A model generated the notes under the pieces. That model made no database searches and was not told where the DNA came from. It saw only the letters and a list, made by a program, of their open reading frames with translations. From Ethanoligenens sp047722935 (GTDB lineage Bacteria > Bacillota > Clostridia > Oscillospirales > Ethanoligenentaceae), in the NCBI GenBank assembly GCA_047722935.1, contig JBDNZS010000074.1, forward strand, positions 1-12,666: a stretch of DNA of 12,666 nt. The letters are read 5' to 3'. The position numbers and the translations under genes are program-made. Shown one piece after another: positions 1-7,764 of the stretch (its first letter is position 1; each line of letters begins with the position of its first letter).

Positions 1-66
1 CTATAAAATAATACATAACTCGACAATTCGCAACTATTCATAGCAAAATATACGGAGACATGCATA

Positions 67-438
67 ATGAAACGGATGAAAAATAATTTTCGATTGTTCT
101 GCATATTGGCATGCGCTTTTCTTTTTTATTCTCTGCTGGCCGCCGCGACACCGGTATTTGCGGCGACGGCAAGTTCCTCCGCAGGCTGCCAGACCATGAC
201 GGACAGCGGATGCGCGGGAGGGACAGCCTGCCAGGCCGCATGCGGATCGAGCGCTTCCTGTTCGACCAGCGGCACGGCCGACACTACAGTGACGAACACC
301 AAATATGCGACCGTCGGTACCACGCAGCCTTCCAATAAAAGTAACGGCGTAATCATCGGCCTTGCCGTTGCCGCAGGCGTGATTGCCGCCGCCGTGATCG
401 GTTTTCTCATCCTGAACCGGAAACCAAACCGCCGGTAA
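67..438 (+). CDS. Small secreted Cys-rich protein with C-terminal membrane anchor
   Basis: A 123-residue protein that I cannot assign to a named family. Residues 1-32 form a signal peptide (basic start, hydrophobic core, VFA cleavage site). The mature N-terminal part is small, Ser/Thr/Ala/Gly-rich and holds five cysteines at 41, 49, 55, 59 and 65. A Thr-rich spacer follows, then a transmembrane helix at about 94-116 and a basic tail (NRKPNRR). The expected topology is an extracytoplasmic Cys-rich domain tethered to the membrane. The start is supported by GGAG at 54-57. The stop lies 20 bases before copA, so the two are probably co-transcribed. Binding Cu(I) or another thiophilic metal outside the membrane is an inference from the cysteines and the operon; the cysteines could equally form disulfides. 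Confidence 0.75.
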   Translation: MKRMKNNFRLFCILACAFLFYSLLAAATPVFAATASSSAGCQTMTDSGCAGGTACQAACGSSASCSTSGTADTTVTNTKYATVGTTQPSNKSNGVIIGLAVAAGVIAAAVIGFLILNRKPNRR

Positions 439-458
439 AAGAAAAGAAAGGGATTGCC

Positions 459-2705
459 TTGACAACCACGACATTGTGCATCGGCGGCATGACCTGCACG
501 CTTTGCAGTGCGGCCATTGAGGCTGGGCTAGAGCGGCTGAACGGCGTGCAGAGTGCGTCCACCAGCTTTGCGGCGGAAACCGCACGAGTTGAATATGATG
601 AAACCCAAGTCAATGAGGACGACCTTGCAAAGGTGATTGAGCGGCTGGGCTTTTGGGTGGAAAGCGGCGATGAGCCGCCCGACGCCGAAAAGACTCGCTT
701 GCACCGGCAGCTGGCCGTACTCATTCTTTCAGCCGTGCTCACCGCACCCACGCTGATCTGCATGGTAGGCTGTTTCAGCAGTGCCTGCGTGGTCGCGCTT
801 TCACCGGGGCCACATTCTTGGGTGGATTACTTTTTCTATCACTTGCATGATTGGCGGGTGCAGTTTGCGCTGGTAACGCCTATTCAGTTTATCATTGGGG
901 CGCGTTTTTACAAAGCGGCGTTTTTCTCTGTCAAAAACTGTGCGCCTACCATGGATGTACTGGTGGTGCTTGGCTCGTCCGCAGCCTATTTCTATAGTAT
1001 ATACGTCCTGCTGTTCCGCTATCATTCCTATATTCTTTGCGACGATTATTTTTATCTTGATGCCTCTGCCACCATCATCACACTCGTACTACTGGGAAAA
1101 TATCTGGAAACACTGGCGAAACATCGTGTCACCGCCTCGGTGCGCGCGCTGTTTCAGTTACGCCCCAAAACGGCCCGTGTGCTGCGGGACGGCGCGGAGG
1201 CCTTCGTGCCGGTAAACAATCTGGCACGTGGAGAAATCGTGGAGGTACGGCCTGGTGAACAGCTTCCGGCGGACGGCGTGGTCGTTTGGGGTGCGTCCAG
1301 CGTGGACGAATCCGCGCTGACCGGCGAAAGCCTACAGGTGGAAAAGGCGCCCGGCGACACGGTGAGCGCCGCGACACTCAACCAGTACGGCATCCTCCGT
1401 TATCAAGTAGAACGTGCGGGTGAGGACACGATGTTTGCCGGCATCCTTCGCTTTGTGGAAGACGCACAGGCTGGCAAGGCGCACCTCCAGCAGACGGTGG
1501 ATCACGTCTCGGCGTGGTTCGTGCCGGGGGTAATCGCCGCCGCCGCCGTCACCTTTGCCGTCTGGTATTTCGTCATCTATCACATGACGGCTCTGGACAC
1601 ACCCATCCTCAATGCCATCGCGGTGCTGGTGATTTCCTGCCCGTGCGCGCTGGGGCTTGCCACACCGGCGGCTATGGTGGTCGGACTGGGGCGCGGGGCG
1701 CGCAAAGGCATCCTCATCCGGGATGGCGAGGCGATGGAAAACCTCGCGCGCGTCACACAGATCGTGTTCGATAAAACCGGCACGCTCACCGAAGGAAAAC
1801 CGGCGCTGGCCGATGTGCTGCCCGTGACGGGTGAATGGAATACCGCTGAACACGATGCAGTGCTGCGGCTGGCGGTTGCGGCGGAGCAGGCATCAGAGCA
1901 CCCGCTTGGCAAGGCTCTTGTGACGGGCGGACGGACCATACTCGGCGAGAGCGTATCCATCCCACAGGCGGAGAGCTGTACTGTTACGCCCGGCGGTGGT
2001 GTGGAGGCGTATACGGAAGGGCAGCGTGTTTACATCGGCACTGCGGCGTTCCTGACGCAAAACGGCGCACCTGTACTGAACGCGGCGGATTTCGAGGCAC
2101 ACTTCAGAGGCGAGGGCAAAAGTGTGGTGTTCTGTGCCGTGAACGATGTGCCCCGCGCCGTGTTCACCTTTTTCGACCGTGTGCGAGAGGGGGCCGCAGC
2201 CGTGCTGCGGGAACTGGAAGCGCAGGGACTGACGCCCACGCTGCTCACCGGCGATGGCGAGGATGCAGCGCGTGCCGTCGCGAACGCGCTGCACATCCGG
2301 GATTGGCGGGCACGCCTGCTGCCGGCGGACAAGCTGGACGCACTGCGTGCTTTGAAGCAGAAGGGCTGGACCGCTATGGTAGGCGACGGCATCAACGATG
2401 CGCCCGCACTTGCGGCGGCGGATGCCAGTATCGCCATGGGCGGCGGCACGGACATTGCGGTGGAGACCGGCGATATTGTCTTGATGCAGAGCGACCTGCG
2501 GGCAATCCCGACCGCTGTACGCTTGGCGCGCAAGACTATGAGCAAGATCCGGCAGAACCTCATGTGGGCGCTGCTTTACAACACCGTAGCCATCTCCATT
2601 GCCGCCGCGGGGCGCCTCAGCCCGGAGATCAGTGCGCTGGCCATGGCGTGCAGCTCCGTTTCGGTGCTGCTCAATTCGCTCAGCCTTGGGCGGGCAAAGA
2701 TTTGA
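459..2705 (+). CDS. copA: Copper-exporting P1B-type ATPase with one HMA domain
   Basis: A 748-residue Cu(I)-translocating P-type ATPase that should pump cytoplasmic copper out of the cell using ATP. Seen in order: one N-terminal HMA domain (1-70) with GMTCTLC, metal cysteines 13 and 16; membrane helices; the actuator TGES at 288-291; the CPC metal-site motif at 394-396; the phosphorylation motif DKTGTLT with Asp438; the HP dipeptide at 481-482; GDGIND at 642-647. The last helices carry YN (707-708) and MxxSS (729-733), which with CPC mark the Cu(I) subgroup. The Pro usual a few residues after YN is Ser713 here. Length is normal for a single-HMA CopA. The start is TTG at 459, preceded by a purine-rich AAAGAAAGGGA site; no ATG lies before the HMA domain. 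It follows the Cys-rich gene by 20 bases and precedes the TauE/SafE-type gene by 42 bases. Confidence 0.95.
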   Translation: MTTTTLCIGGMTCTLCSAAIEAGLERLNGVQSASTSFAAETARVEYDETQVNEDDLAKVIERLGFWVESGDEPPDAEKTRLHRQLAVLILSAVLTAPTLICMVGCFSSACVVALSPGPHSWVDYFFYHLHDWRVQFALVTPIQFIIGARFYKAAFFSVKNCAPTMDVLVVLGSSAAYFYSIYVLLFRYHSYILCDDYFYLDASATIITLVLLGKYLETLAKHRVTASVRALFQLRPKTARVLRDGAEAFVPVNNLARGEIVEVRPGEQLPADGVVVWGASSVDESALTGESLQVEKAPGDTVSAATLNQYGILRYQVERAGEDTMFAGILRFVEDAQAGKAHLQQTVDHVSAWFVPGVIAAAAVTFAVWYFVIYHMTALDTPILNAIAVLVISCPCALGLATPAAMVVGLGRGARKGILIRDGEAMENLARVTQIVFDKTGTLTEGKPALADVLPVTGEWNTAEHDAVLRLAVAAEQASEHPLGKALVTGGRTILGESVSIPQAESCTVTPGGGVEAYTEGQRVYIGTAAFLTQNGAPVLNAADFEAHFRGEGKSVVFCAVNDVPRAVFTFFDRVREGAAAVLRELEAQGLTPTLLTGDGEDAARAVANALHIRDWRARLLPADKLDALRALKQKGWTAMVGDGINDAPALAAADASIAMGGGTDIAVETGDIVLMQSDLRAIPTAVRLARKTMSKIRQNLMWALLYNTVAISIAAAGRLSPEISALAMACSSVSVLLNSLSLGRAKI

Positions 2706-2747
2706 CCGTGCAAATGCAAGTGTGAATGTAAGAGAGAGGTAGAAAAG

Positions 2748-3746
2748 ATGAGAAAAACAAAACAGCCGGTTTGGCTGCAAGCACTCAAAGGTGCGGGGCT
2801 GCTCGCAGCGGCGGTGGTTGTCGTGTGGCTGCTGCGCGGCACGATGGGCGCGATGTCCCTGCTGCCAAAACTGGAAACAGGCGTGGGGCTCGGCATTGTG
2901 CTGATATTCGGCCTGCTCACTTCCATCCACTGTGTCGGGATGTGCGGCGGGCTGATGCTCACACAATGTATTGACGCAGGTACGGAAAACGAACGCCCGA
3001 AGACGCGCGCGGTGGTGCTGCCGCCGCTGTTCTACAATATTGGCCGCGTCGTGTCCTACACCGCCATCGGCGCTGTGATCGGCGGTGTAGGGCAAGCGCT
3101 CAGCCTTTCGGGTTTTATCAAAGGTCTTATCCCCATTGTGGGCGGCGTATTCATGATTGTGCTCGCGCTGAATACGCTGGGGCTGTTCCCGTTTCTTCGG
3201 CGTTTCCATTTTGGGCTGCCAAACGCTGCCGTGAAAAAGCTGGTGGGTACAGACAAACCGGATGGGCAGCATGCCCGCACGCGCGGCCCGCTTGTGCTGG
3301 GTCTGCTCACCGGGCTGATGCCCTGCATGCCGCTCCAGATGGCGCAGGCGTTCGCCCTCACTACCCGCAGTGTATGGATGGGTACCCTCGTCATGCTGGT
3401 ATTTGCCATTGGCACGGTGCCGGGCCTGTTTGCGCTCGGGTCGCTTTCCGCCTTTGTCAACCGCCGCTCCAAATTCGCGATGGTGCAGCTTTCTGCCGTG
3501 GTCATCGTGTTTCTTGGCGTATTTATGATTGGGCGTGGGCTTTCCATAGACGGAATTGCCAATCCCTTCGGCACGTCAATGTCCAAAAGCGCCTCTGCAT
3601 CTGCCATGACCGGAATGGGGAACGGCGGCGCCTCCAAATCCTCCATGCATGCCGCGTCCCCTGCACCGTCCGGTTCCATGTCCATGATCACCGGTGCATC
3701 TGGCGGTGGTTCTGCCATGGCCGGAATGTCCCCCTCTGCAAAGTGA
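2748..3746 (+). CDS. TauE/SafE-type (DsbD-like) membrane protein with Met-rich tail
   Basis: A 332-residue polytopic protein with about seven predicted helices (roughly 13-30, 46-62, 95-115, 125-148, 181-205, 211-232, 245-265). HCVGMCGG at 61-68 (Cys62, Cys66) and MPCMP at 191-195 (Cys193) are hallmarks of the bacterial TauE/SafE proteins related to the DsbD/CcdA membrane fold. In Clostridia such proteins are often linked to copper genes and may be fused to HMA or cupredoxin domains. Here no HMA is present; instead residues 278-332 form a Ser/Gly/Ala tail with eight methionines (278, 287, 290, 300, 311, 313, 324, 327). The substrate is unknown. Copper handling with CopA is inferred from operon position, paired cysteines and the Met tail. 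RBS AGAGAGGT precedes ATG 2748, and a strong terminator follows the stop. Confidence 0.85.
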   Translation: MRKTKQPVWLQALKGAGLLAAAVVVVWLLRGTMGAMSLLPKLETGVGLGIVLIFGLLTSIHCVGMCGGLMLTQCIDAGTENERPKTRAVVLPPLFYNIGRVVSYTAIGAVIGGVGQALSLSGFIKGLIPIVGGVFMIVLALNTLGLFPFLRRFHFGLPNAAVKKLVGTDKPDGQHARTRGPLVLGLLTGLMPCMPLQMAQAFALTTRSVWMGTLVMLVFAIGTVPGLFALGSLSAFVNRRSKFAMVQLSAVVIVFLGVFMIGRGLSIDGIANPFGTSMSKSASASAMTGMGNGGASKSSMHAASPAPSGSMSMITGASGGGSAMAGMSPSAK

Positions 3747-3756
3747 CGAAAACCGC

Positions 3757-3802
3757 ATTCAAAAGGGGCCGGACTCCCAATGGAGTTCGGCCCCTTTTGA
3801 AT
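3757..3802. terminator. Bidirectional hairpin terminator
   Basis: Two 21-base arms (3757-3777 and 3782-3802) with a CAAT loop pair completely apart from one G-T wobble. The stem has a GC-rich core with an A-rich flank on one side and a T-rich flank on the other, so it can act in both directions. It sits between the convergent stops of the TauE/SafE-type gene (3746) and the substrate-binding protein gene (3810). Confidence 0.9.
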
Positions 3803-3809
3803 GTTCTGT

Positions 3810-4913
3810 TTATTCCGCGTGTGCAAGCATAGCGCTCAGTTCCGCGTCGGAAAGGTTGTGGTTGAGATAAAGCTTATAGAAGTCTTTCGCTTCCTGCCGA
3901 ATATCCAGTTTGACTTTATCCGGATATGTCAAGCCTGCGACCCACGCCGCGCCCAACACGCGCATGACGGACGGCGGCTTGCCAAACCACGAAAACGGTA
4001 TCTGCGGAATGTCGTAAACGTGCTTTTGCTTCACGGCCGAGAGGCCCGCCCACTGGACGCTGGTTGTAATGGCGTTGTAATTATTCGATTTTTCTGCGCC
4101 GTTTAAATTGTATTCATTCACAAAGATGTAGTGCGGGTCCCAGTTCATTAGCTGCTCAACGGAAACGGTCGGCATACCCATGCCCTGCCCGGACGCCCCG
4201 GTAAGATTCACCACGTTGTTCAAGTGCAGCAAATCTGCCGCGTCCTGAATGTGCAGCGAACCAACCGGGTCGGTCTGCAAGCCGCCCACACCCTCGGAGA
4301 TAAAGATTTTCGGCTCGTCCGCTTCTGCCACCGTGCCGATGGCACCCGTCACCCGATCAAGCAAAGCACGGCTGTTCTGCGCCAGTGTTTCCGCCCTCGC
4401 CTGCACGCCCAGCAGGCCACCGAGATAGCGGTAAACCTTCTCCACCGAATCGACGTTGTAGTCCATCAGCAGCACGGGCAGATGCGTCTGCCTCTGGATC
4501 TGATCGGCCATCTGTTTCCCGTTTTGGTCAATGGACCAGAAGCAGAGCAACACGTCCGGGTGCACCTTTGTAATCTGCTCGATGTTCGGTGTCGCACCCG
4601 TCCCCATCCAGACGCCCAGAGCGGGCAAGCCACGGTACTTTGCGTCGATATATTGTAGGCTTTCCGATGTCAATTTGAAATTCCAGCCCGCCAACTTCTG
4701 CGGAGCCAGTGTGTAAACATCCACGGTACCAATGGGGTTGGTGCAGAACACCTTGGAAATCGTTTTTGGGATGGTGACACTGCGTCCACCCATGTCGGTG
4801 ACCACGTGGGTAGACACACTCTGCACGGTGTAATGGTGCGAGCAGCCGGAAAACGAAAAAACAAAAATCGCTGCCAACAGGCCAAGTACGATCCGTTTGC
4901 GAAAAAGGGACAT
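3810..4913 (-). CDS. ABC importer substrate-binding lipoprotein (FepB/BtuF/MolA-like)
   Basis: A 367-residue binding protein of the Fe-siderophore/cobalamin/molybdate class. The N-terminus is a lipoprotein signal with lipobox FSGC and acylated Cys24, placing it on the outer face of the membrane. The fold shows through a first-lobe entry around TIPKTISKVFCTNP, the LAPQKLAGWN stretch, a long linking helix, and a second lobe ending in a PFSWFGKPPSVMRVLG segment typical of this group. Start ATG 4913 has a strong AGGAGGT site at about 4923-4929. It lies 138 bases downstream of the FecCD permease on the same strand and forms an importer with it. The ligand cannot be read from the sequence: iron-siderophore and haem are family defaults, while molybdate or tungstate is suggested only by the nearby modD remnant. 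Confidence 0.9.
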   Translation of the reverse strand: MSLFRKRIVLGLLAAIFVFSFSGCSHHYTVQSVSTHVVTDMGGRSVTIPKTISKVFCTNPIGTVDVYTLAPQKLAGWNFKLTSESLQYIDAKYRGLPALGVWMGTGATPNIEQITKVHPDVLLCFWSIDQNGKQMADQIQRQTHLPVLLMDYNVDSVEKVYRYLGGLLGVQARAETLAQNSRALLDRVTGAIGTVAEADEPKIFISEGVGGLQTDPVGSLHIQDAADLLHLNNVVNLTGASGQGMGMPTVSVEQLMNWDPHYIFVNEYNLNGAEKSNNYNAITTSVQWAGLSAVKQKHVYDIPQIPFSWFGKPPSVMRVLGAAWVAGLTYPDKVKLDIRQEAKDFYKLYLNHNLSDAELSAMLAHAE

Positions 4914-4933
4914 AGCAGATTACCTCCTGCCGA

Positions 4934-4968
4934 ATACCGGGCATAGCCATCCGGCTATTGTTCGGTAT
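4934..4968 (-). promoter_or_regulatory. Intercistronic hairpin before the binding-protein gene
   Basis: An imperfect stem-loop: outer arms ATACC/GGTAT, an internal loop, then inner arms ATAGCC/GGCTAT around a four-base loop. It lies in the permease to binding-protein gap, just upstream of the binding-protein RBS. It has no T-tract, so an RNA-stability or processing element that allows higher binding-protein expression fits better than a terminator. This role is inference. Confidence 0.4.
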
Positions 4969-5037
4969 GAATTGAATCTACAATTACCGTTGCGTTCTAT
5001 CTATGGAGACAGGCCGCACATAGAGTCTTACAGGTTG

Positions 5038-5051
5038 ACAGGCGCGCCTGT
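5038..5051. repeat. Perfect 14-bp palindrome after the permease stop
   Basis: ACAGGCGCGCCTGT reads identically on both strands and directly abuts the permease stop codon (5052-5054, minus strand). Its function is unknown. It may fold as a short hairpin protecting the 3' end of the permease message or be a protein-binding site, and it could also be chance. Confidence 0.35.
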
Positions 5052-6101
5052 TCAATCCATCTCCCGCCGCAGATGGGTACTGCGGGAGAGCAGTAAAAGA
5101 AAAAACGGCGCACCGACAATGGCCGTGAGAACGCTCAGCGGGATCTCCGTCGTACCCACATTGCGTGCCACATCGTCCACCAGCAGCAAAAAGCCCGCAC
5201 CCATCAAGGCGGAAACAGGCAGGAGTGCCTTATAGTTCGGCCCCACAAGCGCCCGGCTCAGGTGTGGAATGATGAGACCCACCCAGCCGACCATTCCTGC
5301 CACAGCCACAGAGGAAGCAGTCAGAAGCGTTGCGCCGACGGTAACGCCCAGCCGCACACGCGCGGCGTTCACGCCCAGCGACATTGCCTCCTCCCTGCCA
5401 AACGTCAGCAGGTTCAGCCACCAGCGGTTGGCAAACAGGATGCCCCCGCCAACACAGAACGGGATGAGCAGCAGACATACGTCGCCAAACGAGACATTCG
5501 CCAACCCGCCCATCAGCCAAAACGCGATTTCGGGCATTTTGCTGTTTGGGTCGGAAAGATAGGTTCCTGTGGCAGTGAAAGCGGCAAACAGACTGCCAAC
5601 CACACTTCCAGTCAGCAGCACGGACACCAGATCGCCATCCCCGCCGGCCACCTGGGAGATTGCATAGGTAAACGCAACGGCGACAATACCCATGCAGAAA
5701 GCAGAGAGCTCCGTGCCCAGTGTGCCAAACGAAAAGAGGATGCCAAGCACCGCGCCAAATGCGGCCCCCGAGGACGCACCGAGCAAATCGGGGGAAACCA
5801 TCGGATTGTTAAAGATGCCCTGGTACGCACCGCCCGCCATTGAGAGACCCGCGCCGATGAGCAGCGCCGCCAGAACACGAGGCAGCCGCACGTTGAAAAA
5901 GACATTTCCAGCGTCTGTAACAATCCCGCCCAGACGTTCCCGCACCAGCCAGAGGAAGTCACCCGGCCAAATGGAGAACTGCCCCAGGCAGAGGGAAACG
6001 ACCGTAAGGCAAACAACACCGAGCACCAGTGCCGATATCCAAAACGCTGGGAATCTTCTTTTGCGGCGGTGCTCACAATGCGCACAATCATCGGTTTGCA
6101 T
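5052..6101 (-). CDS. FecCD-family ABC importer permease
   Basis: A 349-residue polytopic permease, normal length for the FecCD/BtuC family, which forms the membrane channel of importers for metal chelates, cobalamin or oxyanions. Clear family blocks are RLPRVLAALLIGAGLSMAG (72-90), the QG..NNPMVSPDLLGASSG block (about 94-112), the coupling region EEAMSLGVNAARVRL that contacts the ATPase, and the GLIIPHLSR block. The frame stays open to 6704, but the upstream part is Arg/His/Cys-rich antisense of the next gene. I chose ATG 6101, with AGGTG about 7 bases upstream and placed after the -35/-10 pair at 6157-6185. The N-terminus has an unusual DCAHCEH cluster. It lies upstream of the binding-protein gene in one operon. 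No intact ATPase is in the window. Confidence 0.92.
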   Translation of the reverse strand: MQTDDCAHCEHRRKRRFPAFWISALVLGVVCLTVVSLCLGQFSIWPGDFLWLVRERLGGIVTDAGNVFFNVRLPRVLAALLIGAGLSMAGGAYQGIFNNPMVSPDLLGASSGAAFGAVLGILFSFGTLGTELSAFCMGIVAVAFTYAISQVAGGDGDLVSVLLTGSVVGSLFAAFTATGTYLSDPNSKMPEIAFWLMGGLANVSFGDVCLLLIPFCVGGGILFANRWWLNLLTFGREEAMSLGVNAARVRLGVTVGATLLTASSVAVAGMVGWVGLIIPHLSRALVGPNYKALLPVSALMGAGFLLLVDDVARNVGTTEIPLSVLTAIVGAPFFLLLLSRSTHLRREMD

Positions 6102-6156
6102 CTTTTCTGTCACCTGTTCGTTCCTGTTTTGGAGTAAAAGTGAATAGATATTTTCT

Positions 6157-6185
6157 ATTTTATCAGACGCACAGAAGATATGCAA
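6157..6185 (-). promoter_or_regulatory. Sigma-A-type promoter of the permease operon
   Basis: On the minus strand TTGCAT (6180-6185) and TAAAAT (6157-6162) are separated by exactly 17 bases, about 56 bases upstream of the permease start. An AT-rich dyad AATAGA/TCTATT (arms 6143-6148 and 6154-6159) overlaps the -10 and could be an operator. Confidence 0.65.
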
Positions 6186-6243
6186 TCTTTCGTCACAATT
6201 CGTTTGTAAATGGTCGGTTATCCTATAAAAGCGGAAGGATTTA

Positions 6244-6252
6244 TGGTATAAT
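6244..6252 (+). promoter_or_regulatory. Extended -10 promoter of the rightward operon
   Basis: TGGTATAAT is a perfect TGn-TATAAT extended -10 element, about 45 bases upstream of the start at 6297. No good -35 lies at the usual distance, which is normal for extended -10 promoters. It is divergent from the permease promoter, so the two arms share a control region of under 200 bases. Confidence 0.6.
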
Positions 6253-6296
6253 AAGGGACACATCGAATGCATTACGCAACATGACGGAGAATAAAC

Positions 6297-6863
6297 ATGC
6301 GAAATAAATGGGTTACGGGCTGCTTTGTGTTGGCCATCCTGCTGCTTTTCATTTTTCCCGGCAGCGCAAAGGCCGTCTCGCCGCTTTCGGTTTCGGTGCG
6401 GGATACGGTATCCGTAAACATGGGGCTGCGCCAGATGCTGACGCTGACTGCCTCGCCCGCATCCGCCGCGCTGGGCGTCGATTGCGGGCTGGCTGAAATG
6501 TGCGGTATCGACCCCTGTACCTGCGGGAGTGCAGATGACTGGGGTCATTGTTCTTGCAACGGCACCAAACAGATGCCGGTATCCTATAAGGTGACGGTAA
6601 GCAACCCGGCGGTAGCAAAAGCGACGGTTTCGGGTGATAAGCTGGTGGTAAAAGGGATTGCCGCCGGCAGCACGAAGGTGACGGTTACGGCGCACCTCGA
6701 GCATTACGCCGACGCCGTGCGCACGGTGGCCGTCACGGTGCAGCCTCCTTGGTATCTGCTCTGGATACTGCCCGCCGCAGCCGTCGCGGCGGCGGTGATT
6801 TTTTTCCTTCGCCGGCGAAACCGGAAAAAATATGCGGGACAGGCGGGTTTCAGAAATGAATAA
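6297..6863 (+). CDS. Secreted Ig-like protein with six-Cys insert and membrane anchor
   Basis: A 188-residue exported membrane protein. Residues 1-26 are a signal peptide ending AKA. Residues about 30-60 and 93-149 resemble a bacterial Ig-like BIG2 domain: VSNPAVAKATVSGDKL, then VKGIAAGSTKVTVTA, then a final strand. Between them lies a compact insert with cysteines at 63, 69, 74, 76, 85 and 87 plus His84, including CxC pairs at 74-76 and 85-87. A transmembrane helix (153-171) and a basic RRRNRKK tail anchor it with the domain outside. ATG 6297 has GGAGA upstream. Its last 8 bases overlap the next gene, so translation is probably coupled. The cysteines may bind metal or form disulfides. I do not recognise a described family with this arrangement. 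Confidence 0.8.
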   Translation: MRNKWVTGCFVLAILLLFIFPGSAKAVSPLSVSVRDTVSVNMGLRQMLTLTASPASAALGVDCGLAEMCGIDPCTCGSADDWGHCSCNGTKQMPVSYKVTVSNPAVAKATVSGDKLVVKGIAAGSTKVTVTAHLEHYADAVRTVAVTVQPPWYLLWILPAAAVAAAVIFFLRRRNRKKYAGQAGFRNE

Positions 6864-7749
6864 ATTGTCTTTTCACAAAATTTTATATGGTACATTGGCG
6901 GCGGGGATGCTTTCGCTTCTGCTAACCGGTTGCGGGCCTACCGCAAAGACCGGCTCTGGCTCGCCTACCGTCACGGCGGAGCACGTTTCCGTTTCATCCG
7001 TTGCCGGGAAAGAAACATCCCAAAAAGTGACCGTCACCTTTACATTTGATCGTGCAATTGCAGTTGATAAAGATATTAAAAACGAGCTTTCCGTCACACT
7101 CAACGGCAAGGCGCTTGATACCAAAACCATTCAGTGGACAGCAGCTATAAATTCGAAAGACGACCGACAACTTTTTTTCACTTTGTTCGCCCAACCGTCC
7201 GACACGGACCCTACACAAGGAAACTATTTCGGCTTATATGAGGGCAATCTTGTGATTACCGCCAGGAATGGCTCGTATCTGTCCGCTGTAACCGATACCG
7301 GCAAAAAGTACGCGGCGAAATGGAGAACGACTCATGTGCAGATTCCGTCGGGTGTGACGGTGGAGGAGGTATCTTCACAGACGGGCGGCGCGTCTGCACC
7401 CGCGCGAACGACGGTGCATGTCGCCTCCATCGGCGTCGTGCGTGCGATGACTTGGGTGCAGTTTCTGGAGAACGGCCAGCCTGTCATGCAGAAGGATTAT
7501 AAAAAAGGCACGTTCACCTATACCAACGATGGCTCGTTCCCTATCCACGACCACCAGCTGTTTCAAATGACGGCGGAGGACTATGCCAAAGAGATTGCCG
7601 CCGGGCTGGAAAGTTATTTTGGAAAAGGCACACCCACGGCAGGCCGTTTCGTTTTCTCATCGACAAGAGACACGGTAACGGTGACAGCTACCGCCTCCGT
7701 GAACGGTGAAACGCTTTCCCTGCAGATCTTCAACCAACCGGAAAACTGA
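6856..7749 (+). CDS. Lipoprotein of unrecognised family, probably beta-rich
   Basis: About 297 residues from ATG 6856, with a lipoprotein signal whose lipobox LTGC places the acylated Cys at 26. The in-frame ATG at 6832 would add eight residues; I prefer 6856 because it overlaps the upstream stop as ATGAATAA and gives a standard signal peptide, though neither start has a strong RBS. The mature protein alternates Thr/Val-rich strands, e.g. KVTVTFTFDRAI and TRDTVTVTATASV, suggesting Ig-like beta sandwiches. The region from VQIPSG through VRAMTWVQF to the final GETLSLQIFNQ resembles the protein at 9252-10220, so the two are probably distant paralogues. It is second in the rightward operon, followed 16 bases later by an ABC-ATPase remnant. 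It may be an accessory surface component of the importer, which is inference. Confidence 0.75.
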   Translation: MNKLSFHKILYGTLAAGMLSLLLTGCGPTAKTGSGSPTVTAEHVSVSSVAGKETSQKVTVTFTFDRAIAVDKDIKNELSVTLNGKALDTKTIQWTAAINSKDDRQLFFTLFAQPSDTDPTQGNYFGLYEGNLVITARNGSYLSAVTDTGKKYAAKWRTTHVQIPSGVTVEEVSSQTGGASAPARTTVHVASIGVVRAMTWVQFLENGQPVMQKDYKKGTFTYTNDGSFPIHDHQLFQMTAEDYAKEIAAGLESYFGKGTPTAGRFVFSSTRDTVTVTATASVNGETLSLQIFNQPEN

Positions 7750-7764
7750 TCTGCGTGCGATGGA

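Noticed and set aside
1893..3272. Long minus-strand open frame (459 codons) opposite copA and the TauE/SafE-type gene
   Set aside because: The translation is His/Arg/Gln-rich with no domain, and the plus strand carries two unmistakable genes; it is a GC-driven shadow frame.
3056..3826. Minus-strand 256-codon frame spanning the TauE/SafE-type gene and terminator
   Set aside because: It runs through a strong terminator hairpin, has no protein-like composition, and is opposite a recognisable gene.
4914..5051. Possible riboswitch between permease and binding-protein genes
   Set aside because: Too short and without the conserved core of cobalamin, molybdenum-cofactor or other known metal riboswitches; only simple hairpins are visible.
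6102..6704. 201-codon N-terminal extension of the permease frame
   Set aside because: It reads as antisense of the Ig-like gene, lacks family similarity, and would start upstream of the permease promoter; the ATG at 6101 has its own RBS.
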